Source: Furcasterigmium furcatum (lineage: Eukaryota > Ascomycota > Sordariomycetes > Glomerellales > Plectosphaerellaceae). From it: a stretch of DNA of 64,000 nt. The notes under the pieces are model-generated. The model did not search any database and was not told where the DNA came from. It was given only the letters and a program-made list of their open reading frames with translations. The position numbers and the translations under genes were made by a program. Positions 20,632-30,807 of this stretch are shown here, one piece after another. The stretch covers positions 6,942,641 through 7,006,640 of the forward strand of contig BCIA01000001.1 in assembly GCA_001599815.1 (NCBI GenBank). The letters are read 5' to 3'. How positions within the stretch are numbered: position 1 is the stretch's first letter; each line of letters opens with the position of its first letter.

Positions 20632-23154
20632 TCAAGCCACCCTCACCTCTCTCCCCTCAGCACCATCCCTCCTGACCCTTCCCCCCACAATTCCCCTCCT
20701 GTTCCTCCCCGTCCGCCCCCTGCCGAGCCAGTTGAGCTTCAGCAGCCTGCACAGCTCCTCCATCCTCCGGTTCCCCTCATCACCACTGCCGTCCCCGACT
20801 CCGACGCCCGCCAGGATGCTCATGCACTGCAGCATCCGCCCCACCATCTCCGTGACCTGCTTCGAGTCCTCGACGTTCTGCTCCCTCACGCTCCCGAGCA
20901 TCTGCTGCGTCGACGGCGTGAACGGCCTCAGCTGCCCCTCGCTCCCGCCCGACGCGTAGCTGACGTTGCTGATCGCCCTGCTGCGCCCGTTGCTCCCCGC
21001 CGCGCTGACCGCGTCGCCGAGGAGCGTCGTCGACGACGACCCGTAGCTCGCGACCGACGGGTCGAGGCTCATCGCCGTGCCGGGGCGCATCATCCCGTCC
21101 GACGGGCTGCTGGACAGCGCGGCGATGGAGTCGGGCAGGGGCGACGCGAGCGCCATGTTCGCGAAGCTCGACGGCAGGAACTCGAGCGAGAGCCGGGAGA
21201 AGATGGCCCGCAGGTTGTCGTAGCGCGGGAGGATGACGACGTCGCGGTACGCGGCGAGGACGATCCGGCGGACGTCGAGGACCGACGAGGCGGGCGAGAC
21301 GGCGCCGGGGATGCCTGATGCGGCGACGCCGCCCCAGAACTCCCGCGCCTGATCGAAGGTCATGAGAGTCCCGCAGCCGGAGAATTCCAGGTCGAGCGGG
21401 AGGAAGACGGCCTGCATGTATGGTAGGATAGACGTGTACGTGACGAGCCACATCTCGACGAGCGCAGGGATGACCTTATCCTCCTGCGTGCGGCGGAGCG
21501 TATGATCGAGCGACGCGAATCCCGTCGTTAGGAGATCGCGAAGATCCTCGAGAATGATGTTCGGCGACCGGCGCTGAAGGCAATACTGGATGTGCAGGTT
21601 CACGAGCCTGTTGAAGTCCTCGACCGGCTGGCGGAGGTCCTCCCCCTCGAAGATGACGAGCATCTTCGCCTTGAGATACGGCCAGGCATCGTCCAAAGTG
21701 AGGTTTCCCATGCCGTACTTGCTCGAGTCCATGGTGTCGAGGAGGTGCGCGGACGAGGCGTTCTGGAGATTCGTCAAGCTGCTGCCGGGGCCGGGCCACT
21801 CCGAGTTTATTGTAAACGTCGACTCGCTGTCGAGGCGGCTGTCAGAGCGCTCGCTGGTCTTTTTGTCCTTGCGGACCTTGTTGAAGGAGGCCCCGCTCGG
21901 GACCGGGCTTGCGGGCACGTTGAAACTGTAGAGACTGGACGGTGCGCTCGGATCCGTGGGCTTGGAATTGCTAGCGGCAGAGGACAGCGGGAGGTGGTAC
22001 TCGTCTTTGAGTTTCTGTTTCTGGCGCGCCAGAAAATTGTGCTTCTTTTCTTTCTCCTTGGTCTCCTTTTCGTTGGACTCGACGGCGCGGATGGTCGCCG
22101 AGGAGGAATTGTTGAGGCTGTACATCGATTGCGACGCTGGATCGACCAGGCTGCTCGTGCTGAAGTTTCCCCGCTGCAGCGAGGCCAGCGCCGATCCGAT
22201 CTTGCTCGGACTCGGGAGCGGCTTTTCTTTGGATTCGCCCTTGACGCCGATCTTGCCCGGCCGGGAGAAGAGCTTATGCTTAGACTTCTCCTTCTCCGGC
22301 TTGGCGGCCCTGAGATCGGGAATAGCCTGAGGCAGCGGCAAGACGGGACTCGGGGGATGCGGCGGGGGAGCTTGCACGAGGCCCGGTGAGGTCGGAGACC
22401 TGGGGTATGCGGCGTTGGCAGCCGAGGCGGCCACGGCGGAGGGGTTGCCGAGGAGGCCATTGTGGTATCCTTGGTTTGTGAAGCCACTCTCTCGAGGAGC
22501 GCTGGCCTCGGTCAGGCTGAGAGCAGGCGGGCTCAGTGGCCCCTTTCCCTGGCTGCCTTTCCTCAATCCAGGGTCGTTGGCGTCTCCCGGAGGAACAGTC
22601 TGTGATCGAAGCCTGCTGCTGGAGTTGTTGCCGTGCTGGAAGGCAGCCTGCGCCGCGATTTGGCTTGCCGAGAGCGCCGGGCTGGCGTTTGGTGACATGG
22701 CCTGCGCCATGCCAATATGAGTGAGGTTGGAGGTGCTCGTCGAGGGCAGGGTCGGCTCAAAATGCCCCTGTGTATGGCTATGCTTCCTATGGTGGCCTTT
22801 CGTCAAGGGGCTCGCGGTCCTTCCGCCACTCGTGGGGATGTCGGTCCGAACGGGAGCCCGCTGGGCCGAAGGGCGGGAGAAGTTCTGGAGGTTCGGGGAG
22901 CTCGAGCTGGGACTGGAGGCGAAGTGGCCAGAGGAGTATATGGTAGGAGAAGGTGCGCTGGGAGCGCTGGGGGCGTGGCCGCGCTGCTTGGCGACGTTGA
23001 GGGTCAGGTCGTCGGGAGTAGCGTCGATGGAGTCGAGGCGCGGAGGAGGACGGGGACGCTGAGGCGGCGGTGCCATGGCGGGCAGATTGGGGTTGGAGCC
23101 GGTCACAGGGCTGAAGCTACCCGGGGCGCGTGGAGGGGGGCGTGCTGGCTGCAT
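20632..23154 (-). CDS. hbrB: HbrB-domain protein, TORC2 subunit (Bit61/Protor-like)
   Basis: An uninterrupted 840-residue frame. The first 490 residues are disordered and rich in Pro and Ser, with a basic patch (KEKSKHKLFSRPGKIGVKG). The HbrB domain lies at about 500-720: NLTLDDAWPYLKAKMLVIFE, LRQPVEDFNRLVNLHIQYCL, LTTGFASLDHTL, LVEMWLVTYTSILPYMQAV and DVRRIVLAAYRDVVILPRYD. The tail after 720 is Ser-rich, ending in a helical ELCRLLKLNWLGRGRTGRN. HbrB was found as a hyperbranching gene in Aspergillus and corresponds to yeast Bit61 and human PRR5, a TORC2 component acting in polarity and growth signalling at the plasma membrane. It is divergent from the Gon7-like gene. Confidence 0.9.
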   Translation of the reverse strand: MQPARPPPRAPGSFSPVTGSNPNLPAMAPPPQRPRPPPRLDSIDATPDDLTLNVAKQRGHAPSAPSAPSPTIYSSGHFASSPSSSSPNLQNFSRPSAQRAPVRTDIPTSGGRTASPLTKGHHRKHSHTQGHFEPTLPSTSTSNLTHIGMAQAMSPNASPALSASQIAAQAAFQHGNNSSSRLRSQTVPPGDANDPGLRKGSQGKGPLSPPALSLTEASAPRESGFTNQGYHNGLLGNPSAVAASAANAAYPRSPTSPGLVQAPPPHPPSPVLPLPQAIPDLRAAKPEKEKSKHKLFSRPGKIGVKGESKEKPLPSPSKIGSALASLQRGNFSTSSLVDPASQSMYSLNNSSSATIRAVESNEKETKEKEKKHNFLARQKQKLKDEYHLPLSSAASNSKPTDPSAPSSLYSFNVPASPVPSGASFNKVRKDKKTSERSDSRLDSESTFTINSEWPGPGSSLTNLQNASSAHLLDTMDSSKYGMGNLTLDDAWPYLKAKMLVIFEGEDLRQPVEDFNRLVNLHIQYCLQRRSPNIILEDLRDLLTTGFASLDHTLRRTQEDKVIPALVEMWLVTYTSILPYMQAVFLPLDLEFSGCGTLMTFDQAREFWGGVAASGIPGAVSPASSVLDVRRIVLAAYRDVVILPRYDNLRAIFSRLSLEFLPSSFANMALASPLPDSIAALSSSPSDGMMRPGTAMSLDPSVASYGSSSTTLLGDAVSAAGSNGRSRAISNVSYASGGSEGQLRPFTPSTQQMLGSVREQNVEDSKQVTEMVGRMLQCMSILAGVGVGDGSGDEGNRRMEELCRLLKLNWLGRGRTGRNRRGIVGGRVRRDGAEGREVRVA

Positions 23155-23678
23155 TGTCGTCGTGGAGTCGGAACAAGAGACGAAATCGCTAGGGGTCTGT
23201 TACATCTTGTGCCAGGGTGATCGCGGCGGCCATCAATGCGCACGTGGTGATCTTGAGGTTTCGCCGGTCTGGTGTTGATGGCCCTGTGGTTGTGCTCGAG
23301 AGTAATTGCCGCGATCGTGATGTAGTTGTTGGCATTCAGCCGGATGTTGGAGTTGTAGGAGGACAGGTTGGAAGACGAGAGGCTGACATGCGGCACGAAA
23401 TCCAAACACACCTCAGTTGCGCTGTGGACGGGAAGTACGTACGCACCTCGCTCGGTGCGGGCTGAATGCAGCGTGGCGGAGCAAATGGAGGGCAGCCCCT
23501 GGCGCCAGACGTAATCCATCCCACCCCAGCGGGCCCTTAGCGGTCTTACCCCGCTGTCATCCCTCCAAACTCTCAGGCAGGCCGGATTCAGATTTCTTCT
23601 CCTCAACTTTTACCCCTCCATCACTAACATCACAACAACCCGACCAACCCAGCTCTCAATCGGTCCTCTCCGGCAACA
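23155..23678. other. Divergent promoter region between hbrB and the Gon7-like gene
   Basis: About 520 bp separate the two start codons. CA-rich and pyrimidine-rich leader sequence precedes the Gon7-like start. No specific site was recognised. Confidence 0.5.
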
Positions 23679-23984
23679 ATGGGCGACTCATCCACCTCCA
23701 CCACCCAGGCCGTCACGGCAACCTACTCCGCCTCCTCCTCCGAGCCCTTCCGCCTCGAGTCCAGCTTCCCCGTCCCCGCCTCCTCCTCCGTCGCAGACAG
23801 GTCCGCCTCCCTCGCCGGCCTCCGCGCCAGCATCACAGAGGTCCAGGCCGACATCAACCGCCGCCTCACGGCGAACATGGAGGCAGACAAGGCACGCGAA
23901 GCGGCCGGAAACGGCAAGCCCACAATTGACGACGCGAAGGAGGAGGAGAACTACGGCGAGGAGGTTGTCAACGAGGACGACTGA
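23679..23984 (+). CDS. Gon7-like subunit of the EKC/KEOPS complex
   Basis: A single-exon 101-residue protein. It has a Ser/Thr-rich start with TATYSASSSEPFRLESSFPV, a helical middle (SLAGLRASITEVQADINRRL, then MEADKAREA) and a short acidic end (KEEENYGEEVVNEDD). This order, length and the N-terminal beta-strand pattern fit fungal Gon7 proteins, which bind Pcc1 in the KEOPS complex that makes the t6A modification of tRNA. The family is very divergent, so the call rests on overall pattern rather than on strict motifs. The ATG at 23679 has a good context (CAACAATGG). Confidence 0.62.
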   Translation: MGDSSTSTTQAVTATYSASSSEPFRLESSFPVPASSSVADRSASLAGLRASITEVQADINRRLTANMEADKAREAAGNGKPTIDDAKEEENYGEEVVNEDD

Positions 23985-24243
23985 GACTGCCTCCCAAGCA
24001 CCACGACACTGGTCTATGTCCCGTTCCGAGCAACATCTAGTATATCATCTACCTCGATAGTGGCACTGAACGTCACAAGGGGTATTGCAAAATCATGCTG
24101 AACCGCCGCTCCACACGACCCTCGTGGCCGGGAATGCAAAACGCAAAAAAGAAGAGGAACAAGCGAGCCCCGGCGCCACCAGAAGCAAAATACACGTCGA
24201 CGGGCGAAGATAACACACCCTGTCTGGCCTCACCTCGCTCGGA

Positions 24244-27200
24244 CTACGACCTCACCCGCCCCCAGCTCCCGGCCCTCGCTCCCTCGCCCTTCTGTGCTGC
24301 CCGGTTCAAGCAGCCGTAGTGCACCACCCCATTATCCGGCAACACCGAGACCACGCTTCCTCCGAGTCGCTTGTGGCACACTCCGCAGAGCCTCTCGTCC
24401 GTCACCACCACGCTCCTGTTCCTTCCGCCCTGGCTGCCGGGCACCCCGTCGCCCAGCTGCAGCAACGCCTGTGTGGCGATGTACTCCGTCTGGCGCATGC
24501 CGGCGAGAATTCGCCCCTCATTGACAATGCTGTTGGCTGATCGAATGCGGCCGCGGAAGTAGCTCTCCAAGTCCCGCACGGGGAGCGTGTCGGGGATGAG
24601 CGACATGGTCGAGTTGGCGGGGAGGCGGGAGCCGTGTTTCGCGAGGAGGCTCAGGGCGGGCTCGAGAGCGGGGGTATGTGGTGGCGGCGGGGTGAGGTAG
24701 AGCGACAGGAGAGTGTGGTAGATGGACGGCTTGTCATCGTTGGGTTCCTCCGTCGAGCTCTTGCGGGTGTGGCCTGGTGATGGCGAGCGGGCGTCGTCGT
24801 TCCGATGGATGTCGTTGCAGTATCTGCATTGGTTAGCCCCTGAAGCGTACACGGGACAGAATTCGATCAGCATACTCTTCTGCCTTGGCATAATCCTTCA
24901 TCTTGAAGACGTAGATCTCTAGAGCCTGCTTGTGTGATCCCATGTTGCTGAAGACCACGGCCTGAGCTTCATAAAAGGCAGGGCCTGTTCGTTGTTAGCA
25001 TCCCTCTCCCAGCCACGTGTAGGAGCAACGTACTGTTCCGTGGGATAAGTCCATGCGCCTTGCCTAGCTTATACTGCCGGCTCGTCTTGAGGAAGGCCAC
25101 AAATCGCTCCATTTCGTTCTCCCAGCTCTCGTCGTGTTCCTTCTCCTTGAGGTGTTTGATGTATAGTTCCACCATGCGGTCATGGAAGTCCGGGGTCAAG
25201 TCGTCCAGCTCTCCTATGATATGTTCGAGGTACTTGACCTCGAGATTAGAGTCGATCCCTCCCAGGAACTTGACAATGCGATCCCGCGGCAGAGTCTCGG
25301 CGTTCTCCGTGTCCGCCGTGAACACCTCCATCGCCAGGTCTGCGTCCGCCCTGAGAGTCCACTCCGAGTGCAGGAGGATGAGGTCGATCTCATCCGGCGG
25401 GAGATTCTGAAGATACGCCACAGTTTGCTGCGGTCCGTGGAGCGTCGGCGCCGCCTCGTCCGGCTCCTCTGCCGTCCCGAACCGCTTCAGCAGCTCGAAG
25501 GCCTGCGAATAGAGCTTCTTGCCGTAGAAGAAGTCGACCAGCTGCGTGAAGCGGCTGTGCTCGATGAGTTTCTCGTTGACGACGTCCGGGTCGCAAAAGT
25601 TCGGAATGCGGAAGAGAGAGCCCGCCAGCGTCGGGCGCCAGAACATGTACGCTCGGAAGAGCGTCGTGTCGACGAGCCGGCAGACGCGGAGGGCTTCGCC
25701 TTCGAGCTGGGCATCAGATTCGTCGTGCGTTGTGGACATGAGACTCTTCAACACCTCCTCGGCGGACTCGTTCGTGTCGGATCGCTTGAGCTTGGCTGTG
25801 ATGGGGTCGATGACTCGCTGGAGGCGGGTTCTTGTACCGACGAGGTAACCCGTCAAGGCGTGTACGGCCTCAGAGAGCTCCTTTCCTTCCAGCGGCTGGT
25901 CTTCTGCCGGCTTGCCCTTAACGCTTGCCGTCTCCTCAGACTCAGCCTCCTGTTTCTTGGATGCGATCGACGCGGTATCGGACTGGCCCCCGAGCGTGCC
26001 TCGCCATAGGCTGGCAAACCGCCCGGTTCCTTTAGCGGGCGTCAGGTGTTCAGCTGGCAACTCGGCATCCGTGGCCTGCTCACCATCCGCTTCGTGAGTG
26101 TCCTCGTCCCTGTGCTCTCCGGCCTCCTCCTCTGATGCCGCCTTCTCGTTCCACCCAGACAACTCCCCCGATATCGATGGCGGATACAGCTTCAGCACCC
26201 GTTCCGGGGGCGCATGCACAACCTCTTCGTTGAACAAGTCCATCGACTTGGTAAAACTCTTCTGTTTGAAGAGCATTTCCGCCTTGAGCATCTTGACCTC
26301 CCGCAGCGTTTCGTTCTTGTTGCGCAGGAGGGCGTCCTCCAGCATGCCAAGCACGCTGACCGCCTCGTCGTATTTGCCCTTGTCGACCAACTCCTCGATC
26401 TGCGAGTCGTAGTCTGTGGCGCCCATCTTCCATACCACCCGCTCGCTCGAGATGTGGAACTCCTTGCCCGCATGCGCGAGGCTCGAGTTCGGTGGAGGGA
26501 AATGTAGCTGTGCTGCGCCGGGGAGCGAGATCGTCTGCAGCAGTGACAGGGTATCCGGGTTCCGAACTTCTAGTGATCCCTTTGCCGGCGCCTGCAGGGC
26601 CACAATGTAGGGATATGAGTACCCGATCGACTCGGGTGCTGTCTGCCACGGAATCTGCCTCTTCTCCACGGGCTTCCCCTCGTCTGTGATAAACATGGTG
26701 TTGATGTCCTTGGCAAGCAGCATCTCGCCCTCCGCGAGCTTTGCGGCAAGTGGTTTAGGGATATACCCTCCCAGTCCCATGTATCCCATTCCCGCGCTGC
26801 TCACGGCACCGAAGCGGCTTGCCTGCCCACCGGACGCACTGGTACCCGGGCTCACAATATCCTCCACCTCGTGCGTCAGGACGTCGATGGCGACATAGCC
26901 GGCGTTCATGCCGCACACAATCTTGGTGGCACTCGCCCAGGTGACGGAGCGTATGCTCTCGGAGAGCGTCACCTCGCCCACGTCCTCAGACAGCTCACTC
27001 TCGTGCCAAGTCCATATCAGCAGTCGCCTCCTCACGGCAACAGCAAGCCTGCTGATGATCTCTGGGATGCCCGTGGCAGGATCCTTGACGATGTTTGACG
27101 TGACCGCGAAGCACGTCGCATTCTTCGTCCTGGCCAGCGTCTCGATCTCCTCATACGTCTGCAGGTCGTGCAGCGACACGTGACTGTTCGACAGGGAGAC

Positions 27201-27476
27201 TAGGACGTTCGCCTCCCTGATCCTGGCCAGCTGCTCAATCGCGCGGGGGGAGAACTTCTCGACCTCGCGGAGGAGGTCGGTCGGCTTGTACTTGTTGGGG
27301 TAGGCATCGCCGGAGGGCTCGGTGGAAGGAGCGAGGTCGTTGAGGCGGTAGACTCTAAGGGCGCCGCTGTTGAGGCCGACGAGGATGCGGTCGCTGTAGG
27401 CGAGGATGGTCTCGATCTTGGACTTGTCGCGCTGCTTGAGCTCGATGATCGGTCGGGCCGTGAATGCGGAGAGCAT
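24244..27476 (-). CDS. vps39: HOPS tethering subunit Vps39/Vam6
   Basis: Exons 25034-27476, 24876-24984 and 24244-24823 give 1043 residues, the normal length for filamentous fungi. Residues 1-300 form a citron-homology propeller (start MLSAFTARPIIELKQRDKSK, with ILVGLNSGALRVYRLNDL). Then come clathrin-type helical repeats (DYDSQIEELVDKGKYDEAVS, FFYGKKLYSQAFELLKRFG, FYEAQAVVFSNMGSHKQALE). The C-terminal Vps39 domain 2 contains CGVCHKRLGGSVVSVLPDNG followed by VHYGC, the zinc-binding cysteines. In HOPS it binds the Rab7 homologue Ypt7 and drives vacuole and endosome fusion, and it acts at vacuole-mitochondria contacts. An acidic insert (about 450-490) separates the halves. Confidence 0.95.
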
Positions 27477-28240
27477 CGTGCTCGCAGCTCGCGAGAAGAG
27501 CGCAAGCTGCGTCAGGCCGGGGGGTGCTTCATCCAGGGAAGGAGCTTCAGGGAGGTTCAGCTTTTGCGATTGTATCTACGCAGGTATCATCGTCTCGTGG
27601 GGTCGGACTCATTTGTTGAGGCAGGTAGGTGGTGGTCGGAGCTATTGCCAGCACCTTGGTACGTCATGTGCATGTGCTTATCTAATCCAAAAGTCCCGTG
27701 ATGCCGTGTCATTCTCGAGGACCAACGAACGCGTCCACCATCCCAAGACGCGACAGAAACCATCCACCCCCACCAGTTTACCTCCTCCATCCCACGTCAA
27801 TTACGCCCGACAGATGAGATTCTCAATGTCATTGGCCAAGATACGATCATGTGTTGATGCGTTGTCATGTTTCACTGACCAAATTCCTTGTTTTCTCACA
27901 ATCCTTAGCCTTCTTCGGCAGCGCCGAGGTGCTCTCTGTCCACCCTCTGACGTCCGGAGACAAATCACGACGGGTATTCCAAGCAGGTGTGTGCCAGTGA
28001 TCCTCCCATAGGTGTTTTTCATGCTCTTCCATGCTCTTCTATACCCCGCCTTTGTGCGGTAACTCCGGGCTGGTCCTTGGAAGGCTTGAAGGAGTATTTA
28101 AAAAGACGCGTCCCTCTTCTTTAGCTGAGTCCGTTCCTCTCTCCTACATCACCGATTTCTCAGAAATCACCAGCCCTTCTCCCCCCCCCCCCCCCCCCCA
28201 ACCCAACACACACACACATATACACACACACAAGATCGTC
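27477..28240. other. Divergent region between vps39 and the first orphan paralogue
   Basis: About 760 bp. The right end holds the promoter of the gene at 28241: GAGTATTTAAA at 28092-28102, a 19-base poly-C run (28181-28199) and a CA/TA microsatellite up to about 28232 directly in the leader. Confidence 0.6.
28092..28102 (+). promoter_or_regulatory. TATA-like box GAGTATTTAAA of orphan gene 1
   Basis: GAGTATTTAAA lies 149 bases upstream of the ATG at 28241. The identical 11-mer stands 165 bases upstream of the paralogue at 29619. Confidence 0.6.
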
Positions 28241-28693
28241 ATGGGTCAGCAGAAGATCGTTTTCATCGGTACGCGGGACTTGGAAATAGGTTCAGCTGGG
28301 CAGATGTATGTCCCCCGTGGTTACAAAAACTTGAGGGGTCAAGACAGGCTCGGTGCTTTCCCCAAAACTCTGAACCAAAAGCGGCTTGCTTGCTTGACTA
28401 TCTATCGCTTGTGCAAGACGAACGTTAGGAATGGGCAAGTTTTGGGCTTCGAGTCTTTGGAGGGCCTCATCAAGCATGAGCTCCTCCTAGGACGACGTCT
28501 CGACGAGATCACCGCTGTCGAGGTCGACATTAACGGCGTTCTGCAGCGCAACATGGGAAGTTTCCAGAAGTACTTCGAGAATTTCGGGATCTATCCCCCG
28601 TGTGAACGCATCTACAATGCTCACTTGATCTTTGGGCCCTTCAAGCGTGCCAGGGTCATTCGATCCAACCTCACCGTTTCATCTGAGATGTGA
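28241..28693 (+). CDS. Orphan protein, paralogue 1 of a tandem pair
   Basis: A single exon of 150 residues. The ATG at 28241 follows the CA-rich leader; the longer open frame upstream (from 28031) runs through the TATA-like box and poly-C and is not used in this model. Recognisable blocks shared with the gene at 29619 are GTRDLEIGSAGQMYVPRG (residues 10-27), the polar helix FPKTLNQKRL, the segment LDEITAVEVDIN, and ERIYNAHLIFGPF near the end. There is no signal peptide, transmembrane segment or cysteine framework. I do not recognise the family. It is possibly an intracellular protein, and its promoter has a TATA-like box, which suggests regulated expression. Confidence 0.68.
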   Translation: MGQQKIVFIGTRDLEIGSAGQMYVPRGYKNLRGQDRLGAFPKTLNQKRLACLTIYRLCKTNVRNGQVLGFESLEGLIKHELLLGRRLDEITAVEVDINGVLQRNMGSFQKYFENFGIYPPCERIYNAHLIFGPFKRARVIRSNLTVSSEM

Positions 28694-29618
28694 GATGGTG
28701 GTAACACTAACTCAGAAGGTTGCAGCTGGGGTTGAGAGTCGGTGCCAGAGGAGAGAGTCGGTACGAGAGCGGATAGTCGGGACAGGACATGAACACGCGG
28801 GTACCTATGCGACGGCGGGAACGGGGCTTCGGAGGGGGGATCAGATTGTCAACGCAGTTGTGAATTGAAAACCGGAGCTTTTGGGTTGTGCCTTGAGTAG
28901 CCCAGTACACATGAAGTAGTGACATGGGATGCGAAGGGAGACCTGTGACCGCGATGCTGAAAGTTTGCTGACTGGCTCTATCCCAAGGCCTGTTGGGAAC
29001 CAGAAACGTAGATCAGTGTGCCGAAATATATTCGCCTCTTTCGGTAGTCCGTGACTTGTCTCGAGCTCTGCGAGTACGCACAGAATCACGGTACGTGTCG
29101 ACGACCGACCGTCCAAGATGGTGGGCCTGTGGACACCCTCGAATGCAGGCCTATCATCGCAGGGGTCCACCACTTTCCCCGGACACTTCTCAACCGCCTC
29201 GCAAAAGGACCGTTCAAGTTGTTTGCCCCTTTCGCGTTGTCGGAGGGTGTACCAGCACGTGTTCCCCTCTAGGGGTCACGTGAATTCGTCTTCTACTCGC
29301 GTTTGGGATCCCACCTCAATCAAACCTCCAACGTGTCCGTACGTTTCCCTTTTGCCGCGTCCTACACGTGACTTTTGATTGTCTGACAGTCGTTCGTCGC
29401 TCTCCCACGCTTGTTAGGTGGGTGGTTGCCCTGCACTCGGAGGACAAGCTGACGAGTATTTAAATCTGCCAAATTCTCCCTCATCAGTTAAGTAATGGTT
29501 TGCTTCGGCAGCATCTTCATCTCATTGCCTCCCCATACACTTGAATAAACCTTTTCTCTTCTTCGGCTTCTTCATCTCGTTTGACCTGACCACTCCATTG
29601 CACGCCACGCCTACCGAG
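28694..29618. other. Intergenic region between the two orphan paralogues
   Basis: About 925 bp. It contains the promoter of the second paralogue (GAGTATTTAAA, 29454-29464) and CACGTG-like pairs around 29252-29283. No gene was seen. Confidence 0.5.
29454..29464 (+). promoter_or_regulatory. TATA-like box GAGTATTTAAA of orphan gene 2
   Basis: An exact copy of the 11-mer found before paralogue 1, 165 bases ahead of the ATG at 29619. Confidence 0.6.
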
Positions 29619-30020
29619 ATGAACAACAGATGCAACGGTCCGGACTTGGTCCTGAATGCGACCGGACAGATATATCTTCGTCGAGGTTCAGGAGGCCTCA
29701 AGAAGTGGGATAGGATTCGGAATTGGTTCAACACCCTGCAGCAGAGGGAGCTTCTTTGGGGGTTCGCCTGGAAACCTATCCACATGCGAATGACCCCGGG
29801 CCATGTCATTGGCTTTGACCTTTGCGAACATGGGTGCCCCCAGGCATGCTGCTCCGACCAGATCACCGCTCTCCTGATCAACATCAGTGAGACAGAGCCC
29901 CGCGGCACGGACGGCGTCCAGGGCGACCTCGATTACGATCGCATTCACACCGCCTCCTTGATCTATGGTCACTTCCAGCCCGCTGGGGCCATTTTCCCGA
30001 GAAATCGCCCCTTCATCTGA
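29619..30020 (+). CDS. Orphan protein, paralogue 2 of a tandem pair
   Basis: A single exon of 133 residues from the ATG at 29619, the first in-frame ATG of its frame. It aligns by eye with the protein at 28241: GPDLVLNATGQIYLRRG against GTRDLEIGSAGQMYVPRG, FNTLQQRELL against FPKTLNQKRL, SDQITALLINIS against LDEITAVEVDIN, and DRIHTASLIYGHF against ERIYNAHLIFGPF. Identity is low, so the duplication is old or the pair evolves fast. Unlike paralogue 1 it has four cysteines in the centre (LCEHGCPQACC). No secretion signal or known domain is seen, and the function is unknown. Confidence 0.65.
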   Translation: MNNRCNGPDLVLNATGQIYLRRGSGGLKKWDRIRNWFNTLQQRELLWGFAWKPIHMRMTPGHVIGFDLCEHGCPQACCSDQITALLINISETEPRGTDGVQGDLDYDRIHTASLIYGHFQPAGAIFPRNRPFI

Positions 30021-30807
30021 CATCCGGCTACGGAGTTCAAGATGGCCTCGGGCAGGCTTGATTCATGGCGGCCGACAGGACATGGGTATGGCGGTGAGGC
30101 GATGCCTTCGACCAGAAGAGGAGGATTTCCAACTCAAGGCTCCACTTAGACGAAATCAACAATCGACATTATCGATACTGCGGCATCCCAAGCCATGTGC
30201 TAGCAGAGCCAGTTACATTGCATTCGGTGAATGTGGGGCCGGTAGCGCCGGGGGGATAGACGCCGGGTCCCACCCCGTTGCCGGACGGCCGGACGGCCGG
30301 ACGATGACGCCAACACATCGCAAAGACTGTTGGGAGAAACAGGGTTGTTCCAAGTGTGGCACTATGAGATGTCGTTTTAGATCAGGCCCATGCACCGTAT
30401 GGTTAATCATCAGAAGCTTGACGAGGGACAAGATTGTTTTCGACCATGGGTGTTCCGTCGGCCCGATGTATGCTCGGCCCGCAATTCTCGGCCGGAGTCA
30501 CATCGCGATCATTTGCCGTCAACTGTTGCCGCAGCTCATTTGGAGATGCCAGATCAGCTGCAATACTTCCCTCGTGGGAGGCCGAACGAGCCTGTATGTG
30601 TAAATCTATCGTACATGTCTTGGCCACTTCTCAGCCATCTGGCAGCAGGAACGTCGTCTGTCGAACGGAGGTCTTTTCGGGTGACTTTGAAGGAATGGGT
30701 TGGGTATGATAGTACTATGCGCTACTGCTCTCCCTTTTCCCATCTTCTCGCCTCCGCGTTTCCCCGTCTCTTTCAACTGCCAGTAATACCCTGGATCCCC
30801 TAAGTAC
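30021..30807. other. Intergenic region without a supported gene
   Basis: About 790 bp between paralogue 2 and the stop of the pectate lyase. An open frame at 29965-30603 has no coding character. A small tandem CGGACGGC lies near 30282-30302. Confidence 0.45.

Noticed and set aside
28181..28232. Poly-C plus CA/TA repeat as a mobile element end
   Set aside because: No terminal repeats or target-site duplication seen; simple-sequence tract in a leader is enough to explain it.
28031..28240. 70-codon N-terminal extension of orphan paralogue 1
   Set aside because: It would translate through the TATA-like box, poly-C and CA repeat; the ATG at 28241 matches the start of the paralogue much better.
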